A stretch of 56,346 nucleotides of DNA from Porphyra umbilicalis (GCA_002049455.2 KV919171.1:1-56346), one strand, 5' to 3'; positions 10,607 through 22,138 are shown, counted from the stretch's first letter. A program made the numbers and translations. Notes: generated by a model from the letters alone, not told the origin.

Positions 10607-13011
10607 ATGGCCGCAGCGCCTGTCGTCAAGCGCCCCACTGGAAGAAGGGACGCTGTGGGGCTGTCATCTTCTTTGGTTGAGTGCACGACTGCCAGAAGCT
10701 GCGGCAATATGGACAAGGCGGCAGTACGGGCGGCTGCCTATGGCCTGTTGCGCAGCCGTTTTGAGCACGAGGACTTCCGGCAAGGCCAACTCGAGGCCAT
10801 TGTCTCCGTCGTGGACAAGAACAATCCCAATGTCGGCGTCTTGTCAGTTATGGGCACTGGACAAGGCAAGGTAAGACATTCGCCACAAGCGGGTCCTGGT
10901 GGCATCTTTTTTTTTCGTTGGAAGGGCGTGTTCCCGCGATTGGATTCCCTTACTGATGTGCTTTTGCTGCTCCGTTCAATGAGGTCTTGTTACTTGTGGT
11001 TTGCAGACCTTTGTAGTCGGTATTGCAGCGTTGCTGCTGCACAGTCGTAGGCGGTGGCTGACCGTGCTGCTGACGCCACTGAACAGCATCGGTCGGCAGC
11101 ACGTCAAGACTTTCCAGGACGCTGGACTGGACTGCGCCGGACTCTTCGGTTCGTCTACTGAGCTTGAGCGCACGCGGATTCATGCAGCAGTGACCTCGCG
11201 ACAGCTAGTCATCCTTGTTGCGTCCCCTGAGGCCATGGTCAATAACCCTGGGCTGCTAGGGGTGATCAAGACCATGGGCATTTGCCTCCTTGCCTTCGAC
11301 GAGGCGCACCTCTTTGACTCGTGGGCTCGCTGGCGCCCGGACCTTTCCCGGGCTGCGTCGCGCTTCGGTAGCTGCCGCCGGCTGGCCCTATTCGCGACGG
11401 TGCCGCTTGCTCAAGTCTCTGCTCTTCAGGACGCTCTCCACATCAACGAACCTCTGGTCTTTCATCGCGGTCCGTTCCTGCGGCGCAATCTGGTCATTCG
11501 TGTCATTGACCGTAACGCTGCGTACGCTTTTGGGCGCTCCAATCGCGTGGAGCAGTGCCGCGCTGACCTTGAGCACGCCCAGCGTGTTGCTTATGCCTTT
11601 CAGCTGGCCGTTTGCTGCCGGGCTGCCGGTGGCAACATGGTTGTTTTCACGTCGTCCCGGTCTGAAGCGGCGCGTGTTGATGCGGAGCTCCGATGCGCCG
11701 CGGAGGCTCTTGCGCGCCACGGCAGTTCGCGCGATGAGCCTCTTGACGTACTTGTGTACCATGCCGGTCTGGAAGATCTGGCGGCGACGGAGCATCACTT
11801 CGCCACGAACACGGGGATCGTGGTGGTAGCCACCATTGCGTTTGGAATGGGCGTGCATTGTGCCCATGTGCGAGCGGTGCTTCACTTTGTACGCACGGCC
11901 GACGCTCCTTGGTGTGGTTGTCGCACCTGTTATCATGTGTGGCTCTTGTTCGTGCACGCCTTCAGGCTTGCTATGTTCTGACCACTAACGACTCCTTCGT
12001 AGTTCTGTTTGTCAATTCTACTTCTCACTTGGTACACTGTGTGATTGCTGGGTTGGATTCTTTTATCCGTTTGACGACTGATTGCGCCTGTTGCGGCCTG
12101 GCCCCTGCGGCCTGGCTGCTGTTTGATCCGCTCGGGCGAAACAGGGAGGTGCGAGCTCCGTTTCAGAGTTTTCTCAACAGTTTGGTAGAGCTGGCCGTGA
12201 TGGCCGTCAAGCTGTTTGCGTATGTTTCTTCAACCCTTGCGACGCGGGTGGGGTCCGTCATGTCATCAAAGAGAACAAGATGACCGAGAGTGAGTCTTCA
12301 ACTCTGTTCAACAGAATCATCGAACACACGGCCGCGACTGGCAAAACATCGTTCATGCACGTCGCCGACTTCCGCGCTGCAGGCGTCGGACCGAAGCAAG
12401 TGAGCCGTGTCCTGGCCTGTCTACAGCGGCTGGGAGCGACAAGGGCTGGGCCCAATGTGCCTTGCCGAATCGCTGTGCGGCCGGACAAGAACCTCATGGC
12501 CGGATTTGCTGATCTCTCTGAAGATGCGCAGGCGTTGTGGATGAAGCACGTCATGCCGCAGCTACGGCGCCGTGGGGCAAGCAGGCCGCAGATTGCCAGG
12601 TTTGACGTTCGCGCTGTTTGTCGGGATTCTCCCTTCCTGGATCAATGTTCGGCGAGACCTTCGGCTGTCCATGGCGCTGTCAACGAGATGTGCCACGAAG
12701 GTGTTTTGGTCGTCGACAAGAGCGAGGACTATAGCGATGTCGTCCCGCTTGAGGTCCTGGCCAACATCGAGCAAGGCCGCTGGCCGAGGCGTCTTGTTGA
12801 CATCTTGCAGGAGGACATCGCAGCGGATCTTGATGTTCTGAGGGACGTGCAGTCCCTCCTGCAGTCGCGTGGCTGCATCAACCGTCAGCTAATCTCTCGG
12901 TTTGGTGCAGAGTCGGAGGTCGGCCTGTCTGTGCCAAACTGCTTGTGCAGTGGCTGTGTCCCTGACGGGCCCTATCTGCGTGCTCGTTGTCCTATTCTTC
13001 CTGAATTGTAG
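10607..13011 (+). CDS. RecQ-family DNA helicase, three exons
   Basis: ATP-driven 3'-5' unwinding enzyme of superfamily 2. Exons at 10607-10870, 11007-11916 and 12167-13011 join in phase to 672 residues. Introns are 136 nt (GTAAGA...TTGCAG) and 250 nt (GTTGTC...TTTCAG). Visible motifs are motif 0 (FRQGQLEAI, about 57-65), Walker A GTGQGKT (83-89) formed only by splicing exons 1 and 2, DEAH (186-189), motif V (AFGMGVHCAHVRAVLHF), and motif VI QQFGRAGRDG (395-404) at the start of exon 3. The region after motif VI contains NPCDAGG and then winged-helix-like sequence; a CLCSGC pair lies near the end. Starts at 10607 or 10709 are both possible. Its position behind the recombinase suggests a shared mobile-element role, but a host helicase caught by chance is not excluded. 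Confidence 0.85.
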
Positions 13012-14985
13012 ATGAGTTTGCTCTTTCTGTTCCTTGATGCGTTTGGCATGTATCCTCGGTACTCCCCTGGCTTGTTTCTGTTAGCAAATGTCCTTTTTCT
13101 GCATCGCACTTGTGTTGCCACTTGTCCCTTACATCTTGACGTAGTGCCATTCCTTGTGGGCCACTGCGATCGCGGCCACTTGAGCTGGATGCGCGGAGTT
13201 GGCGTACTACACGTCGCACGCCGGCCGGCAATCAAGCCCATATCTGATGCGTGATTGCGATTTGTATTGTGATTTGAAGGTGTGATTAGTGTTCGAGTTC
13301 TCATGGGATGGAATTCACATGTACAAAAGAGGCCCATATCTGATTTCTCGATAGAACGTCGGTATTCGTGGACCGTAGTCCATGTGGAGAGCCGCGAGCT
13401 TCTTGGGAGAAGATGCGTCTGGCAGCAGACGCAAGGGGGCCCCGGCACTCTCCAGCGTGACGGTCGTCACCACATGTTCTCAGAACGGGTGACGCCAGCG
13501 GGGTAATCGTCTGGTGTCGGCAGCCGCCGTCACCGGCGGCGGGGCCGCGTCCACGGCTGGCACCTTCCTGTTCCGGCTCTTCGGACGAGCAGGCGGTTGG
13601 CGGCGCGCAGGAAGGCGATGTTGCGTGAGGCAGGAAGGCGGCGGAGGCGGCATGGAGGGGCGTGGGGGTGGTAGGATGAAACGGCGGTGCCTCGACGCGC
13701 ATGGCCATCCCACCGCTGGTGCTGTCGGGCACAGGGAAGGTTCCCGCCCACATTTTGGCGCCGTGTCGTCATGGCATGCTGCTTTACGCTCCGCCTCCCC
13801 TACGATTGCCCCTCGCTCCAAGATCGGCTGTCGACTGGCAGTAGGGCGACTTTTGGCGGCTCCGACGTCGCCGCCGTTGTGTGGCCACCGCAATCACGGC
13901 GCCGCGCCGGCCGCGTCAGAGTGGGGAAATACGAGACATCTCGGAAGGCCTGCCAGTGGGCGGTGGCTGTCGTCGGTCGCTCCGTGGCAGCCGCGACGGT
14001 CCCGCATTTATGCCCAATGAGCAGCACGCACGTTATACACGCGGCTGTCGCCCACGGCACGCGCCGGCCGATGCCTGTCCGCGCACGACGGAGCGGGTGG
14101 TGGGGGATGATAGGGTGGCGGGCGGCGTGGCCGCCGCCGTCGCTTGTCAGGTATGTCTCTGCGCACGGCTGTGATCGGTGCTTCTATTGAACTGGAACGC
14201 AGATCGTTTTCGCTATTCACCCATGCTCGCAAGCACGCGAGCAACAGCATGTGGGAGCCAGCTCCGCGCCGACTGACACCGCCCACCAACACGCTGGCGG
14301 AGGTTGCGGTGCTCACGCCTTCTCTACTGCGGGCACGACCCCCCCCCCGCCATGCAAGCGACATCAGCGTCACCCCCGCTAAACGAAGCACCACCGCCCC
14401 ACGCCATACCCGAGGGCGAATGCGACGAGGGCAAAAGACTTCGAGGATCGCGTGGCTCGTGGCCGATATCGGCAGGCACGCTGGGGCTGTGTCGCCACAA
14501 CCGCTCGTACGTCTCGAAGTCGCAACCACGCCGAGAAGCACACTCCGACGAGCACAATCGACCCCTTCTGCGAACGCATGTTGTCTTGGCAGAAGGGTTT
14601 GCTGGCCGAGCGCATTTAATTCAAGTCACCACCTCATTCCTTGACATCAACCCCGATCGTCGCTTAGCCTTCGCGCTGTTAGGGCAGTCGTCCGAGATTA
14701 GCGAGCATCTCGATACGTACGAGTGTACGATCATCTGCGATCGATGTGCGATCATCAGCTTTCGCCTCGATTTGCCGTCAGGGCGTTGATAAGCATCGCA
14801 GCGATCGGCCAGATTGCTTGGTTCCAGGCACCCCCTCTGGGAAGCACGTTCCAGAGGCTGTAATGCGATTTGGGTTTCCCAGACAGCTATATCCCCAAGT
14901 TAAGGCTGCTCTTCTGGGTCTGAGCATTACATGGCAGGGATGAAAAGACAAGCTGCAACGTGCTAAAATATGAGTGGTCGATATG
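13012..14985. other. Spacer, no recognised gene
   Basis: 13012-13340 carries a direct repeat of GCCCATATCTGAT (near 13237 and 13336), which could mark the element boundary. 13430-14200 is GC-rich with overlapping open frames on both strands, none with a recognisable domain. 14200-14985 is mixed. No RNA gene was seen. Confidence 0.5.
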
Positions 14986-14990
14986 AATTA

Positions 14991-15111
14991 CCCCTCTCAC
15001 AGAGGTCGTAGAGGCCGAAACAGGGGACGTCCCCTGTTTCGGCCTCTACGACCCCTGTGAGGGGGGTGACACCCGTCTCAATTTCGGCCTGAGAAGGCTC
15101 TGTGAGAGGGG
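14991..15111. repeat. Foldback element with 50-bp perfect palindrome
   Basis: Bases 15004-15053 form a perfect palindrome; each arm includes GTCGTAGAGGCCGAAACAGG and the centre is GGGGACGTCCCC. Around it, CCCCTCTCACAGAG (14991-15004) recurs inverted at 15098-15111. I see no matching target duplication at the outer ends. It could be a small foldback transposon or a regulatory cruciform. Confidence 0.85.
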
Positions 15112-16336
15112 TGCCTGACGATCCAGGATGACCCGTGGGCGGTGACTTGATCCGACGGATCACGTCTTGCCCGCGCGTTGCTGCGCCCGTCGTCCGCAGC
15201 CGATTTTGTATGCGCCCGGGTGATCGCTGTGCCGTTGCCGTCTTCCAGTGGTGGGGCTCAATATGGCAAAGGAAAACAAAGACCGGACGTACGCTGTGTC
15301 GTACGGTAGTTGCACGGGTCAGTGTAGGGTCAGTGCAGGGGGGGGGGCGTGGGGGGGAGGGGGGACGCGCGTACGTCCGAAACACACGGCGGGAAACAAC
15401 GCTCATCCTCCCCCCCTATCCGCAAATATGCTCCTTTGGTCACCCCTGTGTCCTCCCCGCGGATACTCTTTCGTTCTTTTTCTCTTTTGCGAATACAAGG
15501 CAACCATAGCAAACATTGTCGTCGCGTTCCGAGGCACAGAGTGGGCATACTACTGCATCAAGACTGCCCCGCATCTTCATATGCAATGACGGTCGGGGGG
15601 GTGTGCCAGCGTTATGTAATGCTTCCAGCAGGTCCCCGTGCATTCGTCTAGGCAAGTGGGGAAAGAAGAGACAGAATCTGCAGTCCTTCTTTTTTTCCGA
15701 ACCACTTCCCGAGGGACACTGGCCATCTGTATGTAGATGTTGCTCCCTCGGCTACCTGTTTGCTGGTCAAAGAGCGTGCTCAGGAGTCGACGGTTCGTGC
15801 ACAAGGGTGCACAGCGCAAGAAAATGAGCCACAGAGCGCTCGGAGAGCATTACCGCAGTTGGATTTGTGGATGTCTTGTCCTTGTGTGGTGTGCATCTCG
15901 TCCGTGCCTGTCGGAAGCAGGTCTGATGCCACTTCGGTGCATGTCAACTTTCGTGAAAGGAGCTTGAAACAAGAACACCAGTAACGTCCCCTCGGGGCCA
16001 ATGAGAGCGGATGACCTCGTCCACGTTGTAATCTTCAAGAAACTTTGGATGTAGAATCTGACACTCTCCCTTGTGACCAATGAGCAGTCGTATTTGAGGG
16101 AGGAGCCAATCCAGGGCCGCAGTTCGCTTGAAAACCCAGAAGAGCAGGAACACTGGGTCTTAACTAGGCGTGGGCAGGCGGCCGTTGGGTGCGGTCGTCC
16201 GCCGCCTCTATTTAGATTTCTGCCCCTTCTTACCGTTGACTTGGTCCGAAGCAGGCAGAAAGGTGGCTCAGGGAGCTGCAATCGGCTGCTGACATGTCAG
16301 CAGCGCAGCGCTGTCGACAGCTGGGTCAGTCTCTAG
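15112..16336. other. No gene seen
   Basis: GC-rich and mixed stretches with only short incidental frames. Homopolymers occur around 15340-15365. No feature beyond the neighbouring repeats is supportable. Confidence 0.45.
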
Positions 16337-17192
16337 CAGGGTTGTAAGTTCATGTTGAATCTACAGATGGTTCTATGAATCAGGTTTATTTCAAGAAGCG
16401 AACCAAACCAAACGACAAACGACTTGGTTGTATTTATGATTAATTGCCCGGGCAGACAGGAGCTTTCGTTGACCCCTTCAAATTGATCAGCCAGGTGGTT
16501 CGGCGCTGTGCTGCCGCTCTGACTGCCTCGTTGCCATACCCCCTGCAGGTCAGTCGCGCTGAGAGTTCTGCTCCCAGACCCTCCTTCATGTCAACTGTTG
16601 CCAATCGGCTGTGTAGCACCCTAGGCGCTGAGTACGTACATCGATTCATCTGCTGTCAACGTGTGCGTGAATCATAGCCTTTTTTGGCTGGAGGATGGAT
16701 GAGTCGTGGTTGCACCCAGGATTGCGTAGAGTGCAGCAAGCTGCTTCTCGGACAACGGAGCATCCACTCGCCCTCAATGCCCCGTCTACACGTATCGGTG
16801 TTTGGTCCCTTCTGTTTGGTCCCCCCGACTCCGTTACTGCGCGGAGGCCCAGGCGGTTGTCAACGTCGCCGCCCCGGCGTCTGCTCGTACCAGTCGTTTG
16901 GATTGTGTCGCGGTGGTGGGGCAGGAAATCAGGGCTCTGTCTCCGGGACTGCAGTAGGCCTGCTATGCACACGCTACATCGGCTTGGCGACTCAAGCTCG
17001 ATGGAGCTCGAGTGAGACAACCCGACTTCGTCAAGCACAATCTCAATTATATTAAACGTGGCACACTAAGTATCACGTGGAACAAGTACGCCCTTTGACA
17101 TGTTGCGTTCAACCTGAACGCTCCAGCGTTCAAGTGAATCAGGTTGAATTCCGTTCATGTTTGGCAAACCAAACCAAACGCTGACAACCCTG
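16337..17192. mobile_element. hAT-like non-autonomous DNA transposon
   Basis: The left end begins CAGGGTTGT and the right end finishes ACAACCCTG, a 9-bp perfect terminal inverted repeat that starts CAGGG as in many hAT elements. The flanking 8 bases are GTCTCTAG on the left (16329-16336) and GTCTCTAC on the right (17193-17200), a 7-of-8 match of the length hAT transposases generate. The 856-bp body has no transposase frame. Subterminal sequence repeats TTCAACCTGA and its inverse at 17106-17150, plus AACCAAACCAAACG near both ends. This fits a MITE-like derivative mobilised in trans. Confidence 0.7.
17106..17150. repeat. Subterminal inverted repeat of the hAT-like element
   Basis: TTCAACCTGA and TCAGGTTGAA flank an inner inverted pair, GAACGCT and AGCGTTC. 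Subterminal palindromic motifs are typical transposase-binding regions. Confidence 0.6.
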
Positions 17193-17366
17193 GTCTCTAC
17201 TAGGCACCCGGTCAGTCATAGGGCACCCTCCCGGTACACGGGGGGGCGGCGGCGCCGCCCGCCTTGTGTACGCACGCGGAACCGACCGTAGGGGGTCGAG
17301 CCGCGCCCAGTGCGCTTGACTGTTGTAATTGTGGACGTAAACGCTACCGTACTCGGGGGATCCGCC

Positions 17367-19845
17367 TCACACCGCCCCGGCGCCGCCGGCGGGCGCGTCG
17401 GCGGGGTCGGGGCCCCCGTCGACGACCAGACTGGCGAGCACCTCCCCGTCGCTGTCCGTCGACACGGAGCCGGCGGCCGACGTGGCCGCCGACGCGGCAG
17501 CGCCTGCGCCCGCGTCGGCCTCGTCGCCGTCCGACACGTCGGTCGCCTCGTCGTCGACGCTGCCCGCCCCGTCGTCGCCATCCGCGTTGACGCCGCGGGC
17601 GTCGGCGGCCGCAGCGGCGGCGGCGGCGGCGGCAGCGGCAGCCGCGGCGGCGGGTGCGTCGGCCGCGTCCGCCCCACCGCCGCCCCCTCCGTCGGCCGCT
17701 GCGCCCGAAGCCGCCGCGGCGGCGTCCACATACGAGTCGACGGCCGCCGCCGCAGCCGCGGCGGCGGCCGCCGGGGGTAGCGCGGCGGCGGTGCCCCCCC
17801 CCTCCCCCCCGTCCATCGCCACGTCCTCGGCCTCGTCGTCGGTCGACAACGCCGGCGCCGGCGCCCCGGCACCCGTCGCCGCGCTCCCGCTGCCGCCGTC
17901 GGCCGCCCCCACCGCCCCGCCGGCGTCCCCTCCCGCGCTGCGCTGGTCCCCATCGTTCACCCCCGCCCCCCCCCCCCCCCCACCGTCATCCGGCTCCGCA
18001 CCCAAATCCATACCCTCTCCCCCACCCCCCACGGCACCCCAGGCACCCCCCTCCCCCCCCCCCCCCCAACCCCCCCCCCCCCCCCTCCCCCCCCACGCCC
18101 GGCCCCGACGGGCGGAGCACCCCCTCGGCCGCACGCCACGCGGCGTCCACCTCCCCCCCCCCACCCCCCCCCCCCCCCCGCCGCCGCGCGCCGAGCGCGT
18201 CGAGCGCCGCCCCAAACACCCCCGACCGGCCGCCCGCGGCGCGCCCCCCCCCGCCCCCCCCCAGGGCCACGGCGAGGAGGCCCGCCGCCGCGGCCACCAC
18301 GTCGACGCCCGCCGCCGGGTGGGCCACAACCGCCACGGCCGCCGCCTCGGCGGCGGTCGCGGCGGCGGCGCCCCCGCCCGCCACGGCGCCGCCGCCGCCC
18401 GCCGACGCGGCGGCGATGCGGGTGGCGGCGCGCAGGGCGGCGGCGGCGACCGCCGCCGCCCCCCGCACGTCGGCGGCGGTCGGGCCCGCACGCGGCAGCG
18501 GCGCCGTCACGCCGTCCATGTCGCCGCCGTCACCGCCGCCGTCGGTGGCGGCGGCACGGCGGCGGCGGCGTTTGGCGGCTTTGCGGCCGCTCCCGCCGCC
18601 CCCCGCCGCCGCTGCCGCAGCGGCGGTCGCGCCCGCCGCGGCTGCGGCGGCGGCCGCCGCCGCCCCCGCCACCGCGTCGAGGGCCCCCACGTACGCGGCG
18701 ACTGCGACGACCGCCGCCGCCGCCACCGCGTCGACGACCGCCGCCGACGAGGCGGTGACGGGCGCGGCGAGCGCCCACACCCCCCCGTCCCAGGCCGCGC
18801 CCGCCGCCGCCGCGGCTGCCGCCGCCGCCCGCGGCGACGCGTCGCGCAGCGCGGCCGCCACGGCCGCCCCAACGGGCCCACCCACGAGCGGCAGCGTCAG
18901 CCGCCGCGGCAGCTGGAAAAGGACCGTCGCAAGCGCGCGCACCGCGGCCGCGCGGAGCGCCGGCAGCGCCGCCGCCACCGCCGCGCCCGACGGCACCCCC
19001 GGCGCGTACGCGTCGACGGCCCGCACGGACAAGAGCGTCGTCAGCGGCGCCAACAGCCCGCCAACCGCCACGGCCACGGGCGGCGTGCCCGGCGGCGCCC
19101 CCGCCAGCCGCACGAGCAGCGCCGCGAGCGTCGCCGCGAGGCCGTCGGCGCGCGCCGACAGGGCGTCCGCCTCGGCCGCCACCGCCGCCCCATCCACGCC
19201 GGTCAACAGCAAGGGCGGCGCCCCCTCCCCCCCCACGCCCCTCCCCCCCCGGTCGTGGCAAGCGCCGCAACGGCGTCGGCCACCTCCCCGAGCGCCCCGC
19301 CGAGGCGGGCGGCCATGCCCGCCCCCGCCGCCGGCAGGCGCACCATCACCGCCGTGCCCGCCGCCCGCACACGCGCGTCGGGGTGGTCGAGCGCAGACGC
19401 GGGGAGGGACGCCTCCAACGCCCCCGCCGCCGACCGTGCGGGGGGCGGCAGCGACGACTGCGGGGCGGCGGCGAGCGCCGCCCGCGCCGCCGCCAGCGCG
19501 GCGAGGCGCGTGCCGACGCGTGCCCCGCCGTCGGCGAGCACCTCGGCGGCGGTCATGAGGGCCGCGGCGGCGGCGGTCGCGACGGCCGCCGCGGCGGCTG
19601 GGGGCCGCGGGGGGCCCCCGCCGGCGCGTCGACGGCGGCGGTGAGGGCGGCGGCGAGGAGCAGCAGCCGCCGCGGCGGGGAGGCGGGGAGGCGGGGGAGG
19701 AGGTGGGGGAGCGCCGCCGCGGCCGTAGAGGCGGGCGCAGCGCGGAGGCGGCCGAGGGTGGGGGGGGTCGCCTCGAGAGAGGGGTCGCCGGGGGAGGTGA
19801 GGGCGGCGAGGAGAGCGGCCACGTCGGGGGGGCGGCGGGCGCCAT
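17367..19845 (-). CDS. Ala-rich HEAT-like protein, possibly PELP1/Rix1
   Basis: Runs from the ATG at 19845 to the stop at 17367, through at least three reading frames. Recognisable stretches are DVAALLAALTSPGDP near the start, HPDARVRAAGTAVMVRLPAA, then a long segment with LPALRAAAVRALATVLFQLP, and an acidic C-terminal tail (DDEAEDVAMD, DDEATDVSDGDEAD). Helical repeats followed by an acidic tail, with PVAVAVGGLLAPLTTLL-type text, resemble PELP1/Rix1, which helps remove ITS2 during 60S ribosome maturation in the nucleolus; I hold this loosely. The first frame change coincides with the G7 run at 19826-19832, and C-runs at 18050-18180 probably lie in an intron or carry length errors. The opposite strand has longer open frames, but they are pure Pro/Arg/Ala. 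Confidence 0.5.
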
Positions 19846-20119
19846 GGTGCCGGGGGGGGGGGGGGGGGGGGGGGGGAGGAGACCAGGTGGCAGTGCGGGG
19901 GGGTGCTGCGCGGTGGCGACGGGGGGTGCGAGGGGGGTCGTATCCACCAGAGGGGGTGGGGAGGGACAAGTTGGACAGGGGGGAGGGGTCCAGGCCAACG
20001 GACACGAGCTGCAAGCCGCCCGCCGGAGGGTCGGGCGTCGACAACGCCGGCGCCGACGGCCGACGACGGTGGCGCCCCAGATTTTCGAGCAGGGGTTGGT
20101 CCATAAACCTTTACAGTCA

Positions 20120-21110
20120 ATATCCGGCTTTATGGGCTCCAGATATATGACGTGTCATACTTTAATTTTCAACAATGTGGCCGCGAACACTCGTCTGCAA
20201 GATCATTTCCCTGGCCTTTAGGACAGGGTGCTCTCAAAGTGTAGTGATGCACACATATACTTAGATCAAGGAACTTGCTCTCCGTTTCAGAGGTGGCAGT
20301 CTGCATTCGTGTCCTCAGGGATCTGAGGGCGTGTCAGCGTTGAAAGGGTCTAGGGTTGGGAAGAGCGCCCGGGGCGCTATTGAGGGGCGTTGTTAAGGCG
20401 CTGTTAGGGCGCTGTTAGGGCGCCGTTAACGCCCCGCGCCCCTCGACGCCGAGGCGCAGATAGGGCGCGCATAGAGCATGGATAATTCCACTATTTCAAG
20501 TTCATGATTGCCTGGTGCCCAGCACGCAGCTCCGGGTGATGGAGCTGGGAGTGGAACACGTTGTCAATGGGCCACAGCCTCTACAGGGGATCCGACGGGG
20601 GATGGCGGTGCCCACCGCAACCGCCGAGTCTCGCAGCGCAAGGCCGTGGGGCTGGGTGATGTCTTTGACGTGGTGTGGTACCTTGCGGCAGCAGAGCGTC
20701 TGTATGGTGGAGGGAGCTGTTGTAGGCGTGGTGGTGGTTGGGCTTGAATGCGAAGGAAACAAAGGCTGACGGGGAACCGGCAGGAGCGACCCCAGACTGT
20801 CATCATTAAATGGACAATTGGATCAACTAGCGGCTGCGATCACAGAAGAATCACGGAACAATAGGGTGCTACCTGCACTAATTCAGTGTTTATGGGTGCT
20901 ACTTGGGGCGTTTTGGGGGCGTCGTTAGCCTTCAGAAGGGCGCTGCTAGGGCGCCATTAGGGCGCGGTTACGCCCCACGCCCCTCACATAGGGGCGCGAC
21001 TGCGAACCCTAAAAGGGTCGCGATGACGCTGAAAAGCGAATAGAGTTACGCGGCTGAGAAGGACTGTCCTGCCACAAGGGTCACAGGGCCCAGACGGCGC
21101 CTGCCCCCCT
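20120..21110. repeat. Spacer with two copies of a GC-rich direct repeat
   Basis: A block rich in GGGCGC and ending in GTTAACGCCCCGCGCCCCTC lies at about 20370-20470. A related block ending GGTTACGCCCCACGCCCCTC lies at about 20905-21000. Between them is a small plus-strand frame (20515-20769) that resembles nothing I know. The paired blocks may be remnants of a terminally repeated element. Confidence 0.45.
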
Positions 21111-21112
21111 GC

Positions 21113-21583
21113 CCCCCCCCACCGCCCCGAGTTGCGCCTGGAGACCGCGTGCAGCGACTTCCGGGGTTCGAGGCGCCCGCGATGACCCGCGGGTGATCGT
21201 GCCTGCGCGCCAGCTTCTGTTGCGGCGGCACGTCGGCGGTTTCTAACGCCATCTCGCGGCACGGTTGAGGCGCCCCGTCGCGCGGCGGTCGATCCCATCC
21301 GCCCGCCCTTTCGCCTTGTCGGCCGCGCGCAGGTGCGCTGCGCGGCGGGGTGACGGCCCCGCCCGTAGGCGTTGCACCACGCCGGCCGGCCACCGCCGCC
21401 GCGGCGGCAGCGGCGGCACCCCTTTCCCCGCCCCACGCCCCCCCCGCCACGGCAACGTGGCTGCACGTGCCCCCGTGCATGCTCGCGGTCATGGAGCCGG
21501 CCGGCTTACCCGGTATCTATGCGTCGCCGAGCGCGCCACCGCCCTGAAGGCCAGGGTATTGCACGTACGTGCCTGGAAAATTC
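21113..21583 (+). repeat. First copy of a 470-bp interspersed repeat
   Basis: Matches 26563-27030 in the same orientation at roughly 80 percent by eye, sharing GCGGGTGATCGTGCCT-like text, CGCCACGGCAACGTGGCTG and the end GCCCTGAAGGCCAGGGTATT. Both copies keep the same small plus-strand frame (21350-21547 here) ending SPSAPPP and stop. Confidence 0.75.
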
Positions 21584-21888
21584 TAGATTCTTGAGACCTG
21601 GCCCCACCAGCAGCACCCCGGCAGAGCCCGAGTAGGAATCAAATTCCAGAATGGATGGACAGGCCGAAGCCTCCGTCTTCTGACCTTAGAGTATCACAGT
21701 GGAAACACGGCCACTACGTCTGGCCCACAGCGGCTGAATATGTCTTCTGATGGCCCACTAGGACCCTGTGAGAGCACAAATTGGGATCAAACTCCAGATC
21801 AAAATTTGGTCTGGAGTCAATATTGCATTAATTTGTTCTGTTTTCTTTTTCAAGGGCAGTATGATTGGAACATGCTCTTACAGTTGTT

Positions 21889-22138
21889 CTCTCAAAAACC
21901 TCACACTCCAACTGTTGCACAACTGTGTCAAATCGGCCCCTACGCCCTCGTGGAGGCCGTTTGGCAACAGTTTTGCAACAGTTGGAGAGTGAGACTGTTG
22001 GGAGAGCGGCTGTACAGTCGTTTCTCAAAAACCCCACGCTGCAACTGTTGCACAGCTGTTACCAATCGGCCTCTACGCCCTCGTGGAGGCCGTTTGGCAA
22101 CAGTTTTGCAAGAGTTGGAGTATGAGATTTTAGGAGAG
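21889..22138. repeat. Two tandem foldback units, period 133 bp
   Basis: Each unit (21889-22005 and 22022-22138) pairs with itself. The left arm contains CTCCAACTGTTGCA, and in the first unit the right arm carries TGCAACAGTTGGAG; the loop is near CTACGCCCTCGTGGAGG. Stems are about 50 bases with mismatches, like a small foldback transposon or a primary microRNA. The core CGGCCTCTACG also occurs in the palindrome at 15004-15053. Confidence 0.75.

Noticed and set aside
11858..12283. Frame with GLDSFIRL read as the helicase continuation
   Set aside because: It lacks motif VI. The alternative frame after the acceptor at 12166 gives QQFGRAGRDG exactly where expected.
17482..19644. A 720-residue plus-strand open frame
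   Set aside because: It is Ala/Pro/Arg text complementary to the minus-strand HEAT-like gene, and GC-rich repeats lack stops on both strands. The minus strand has the better protein-like text and an acidic tail.
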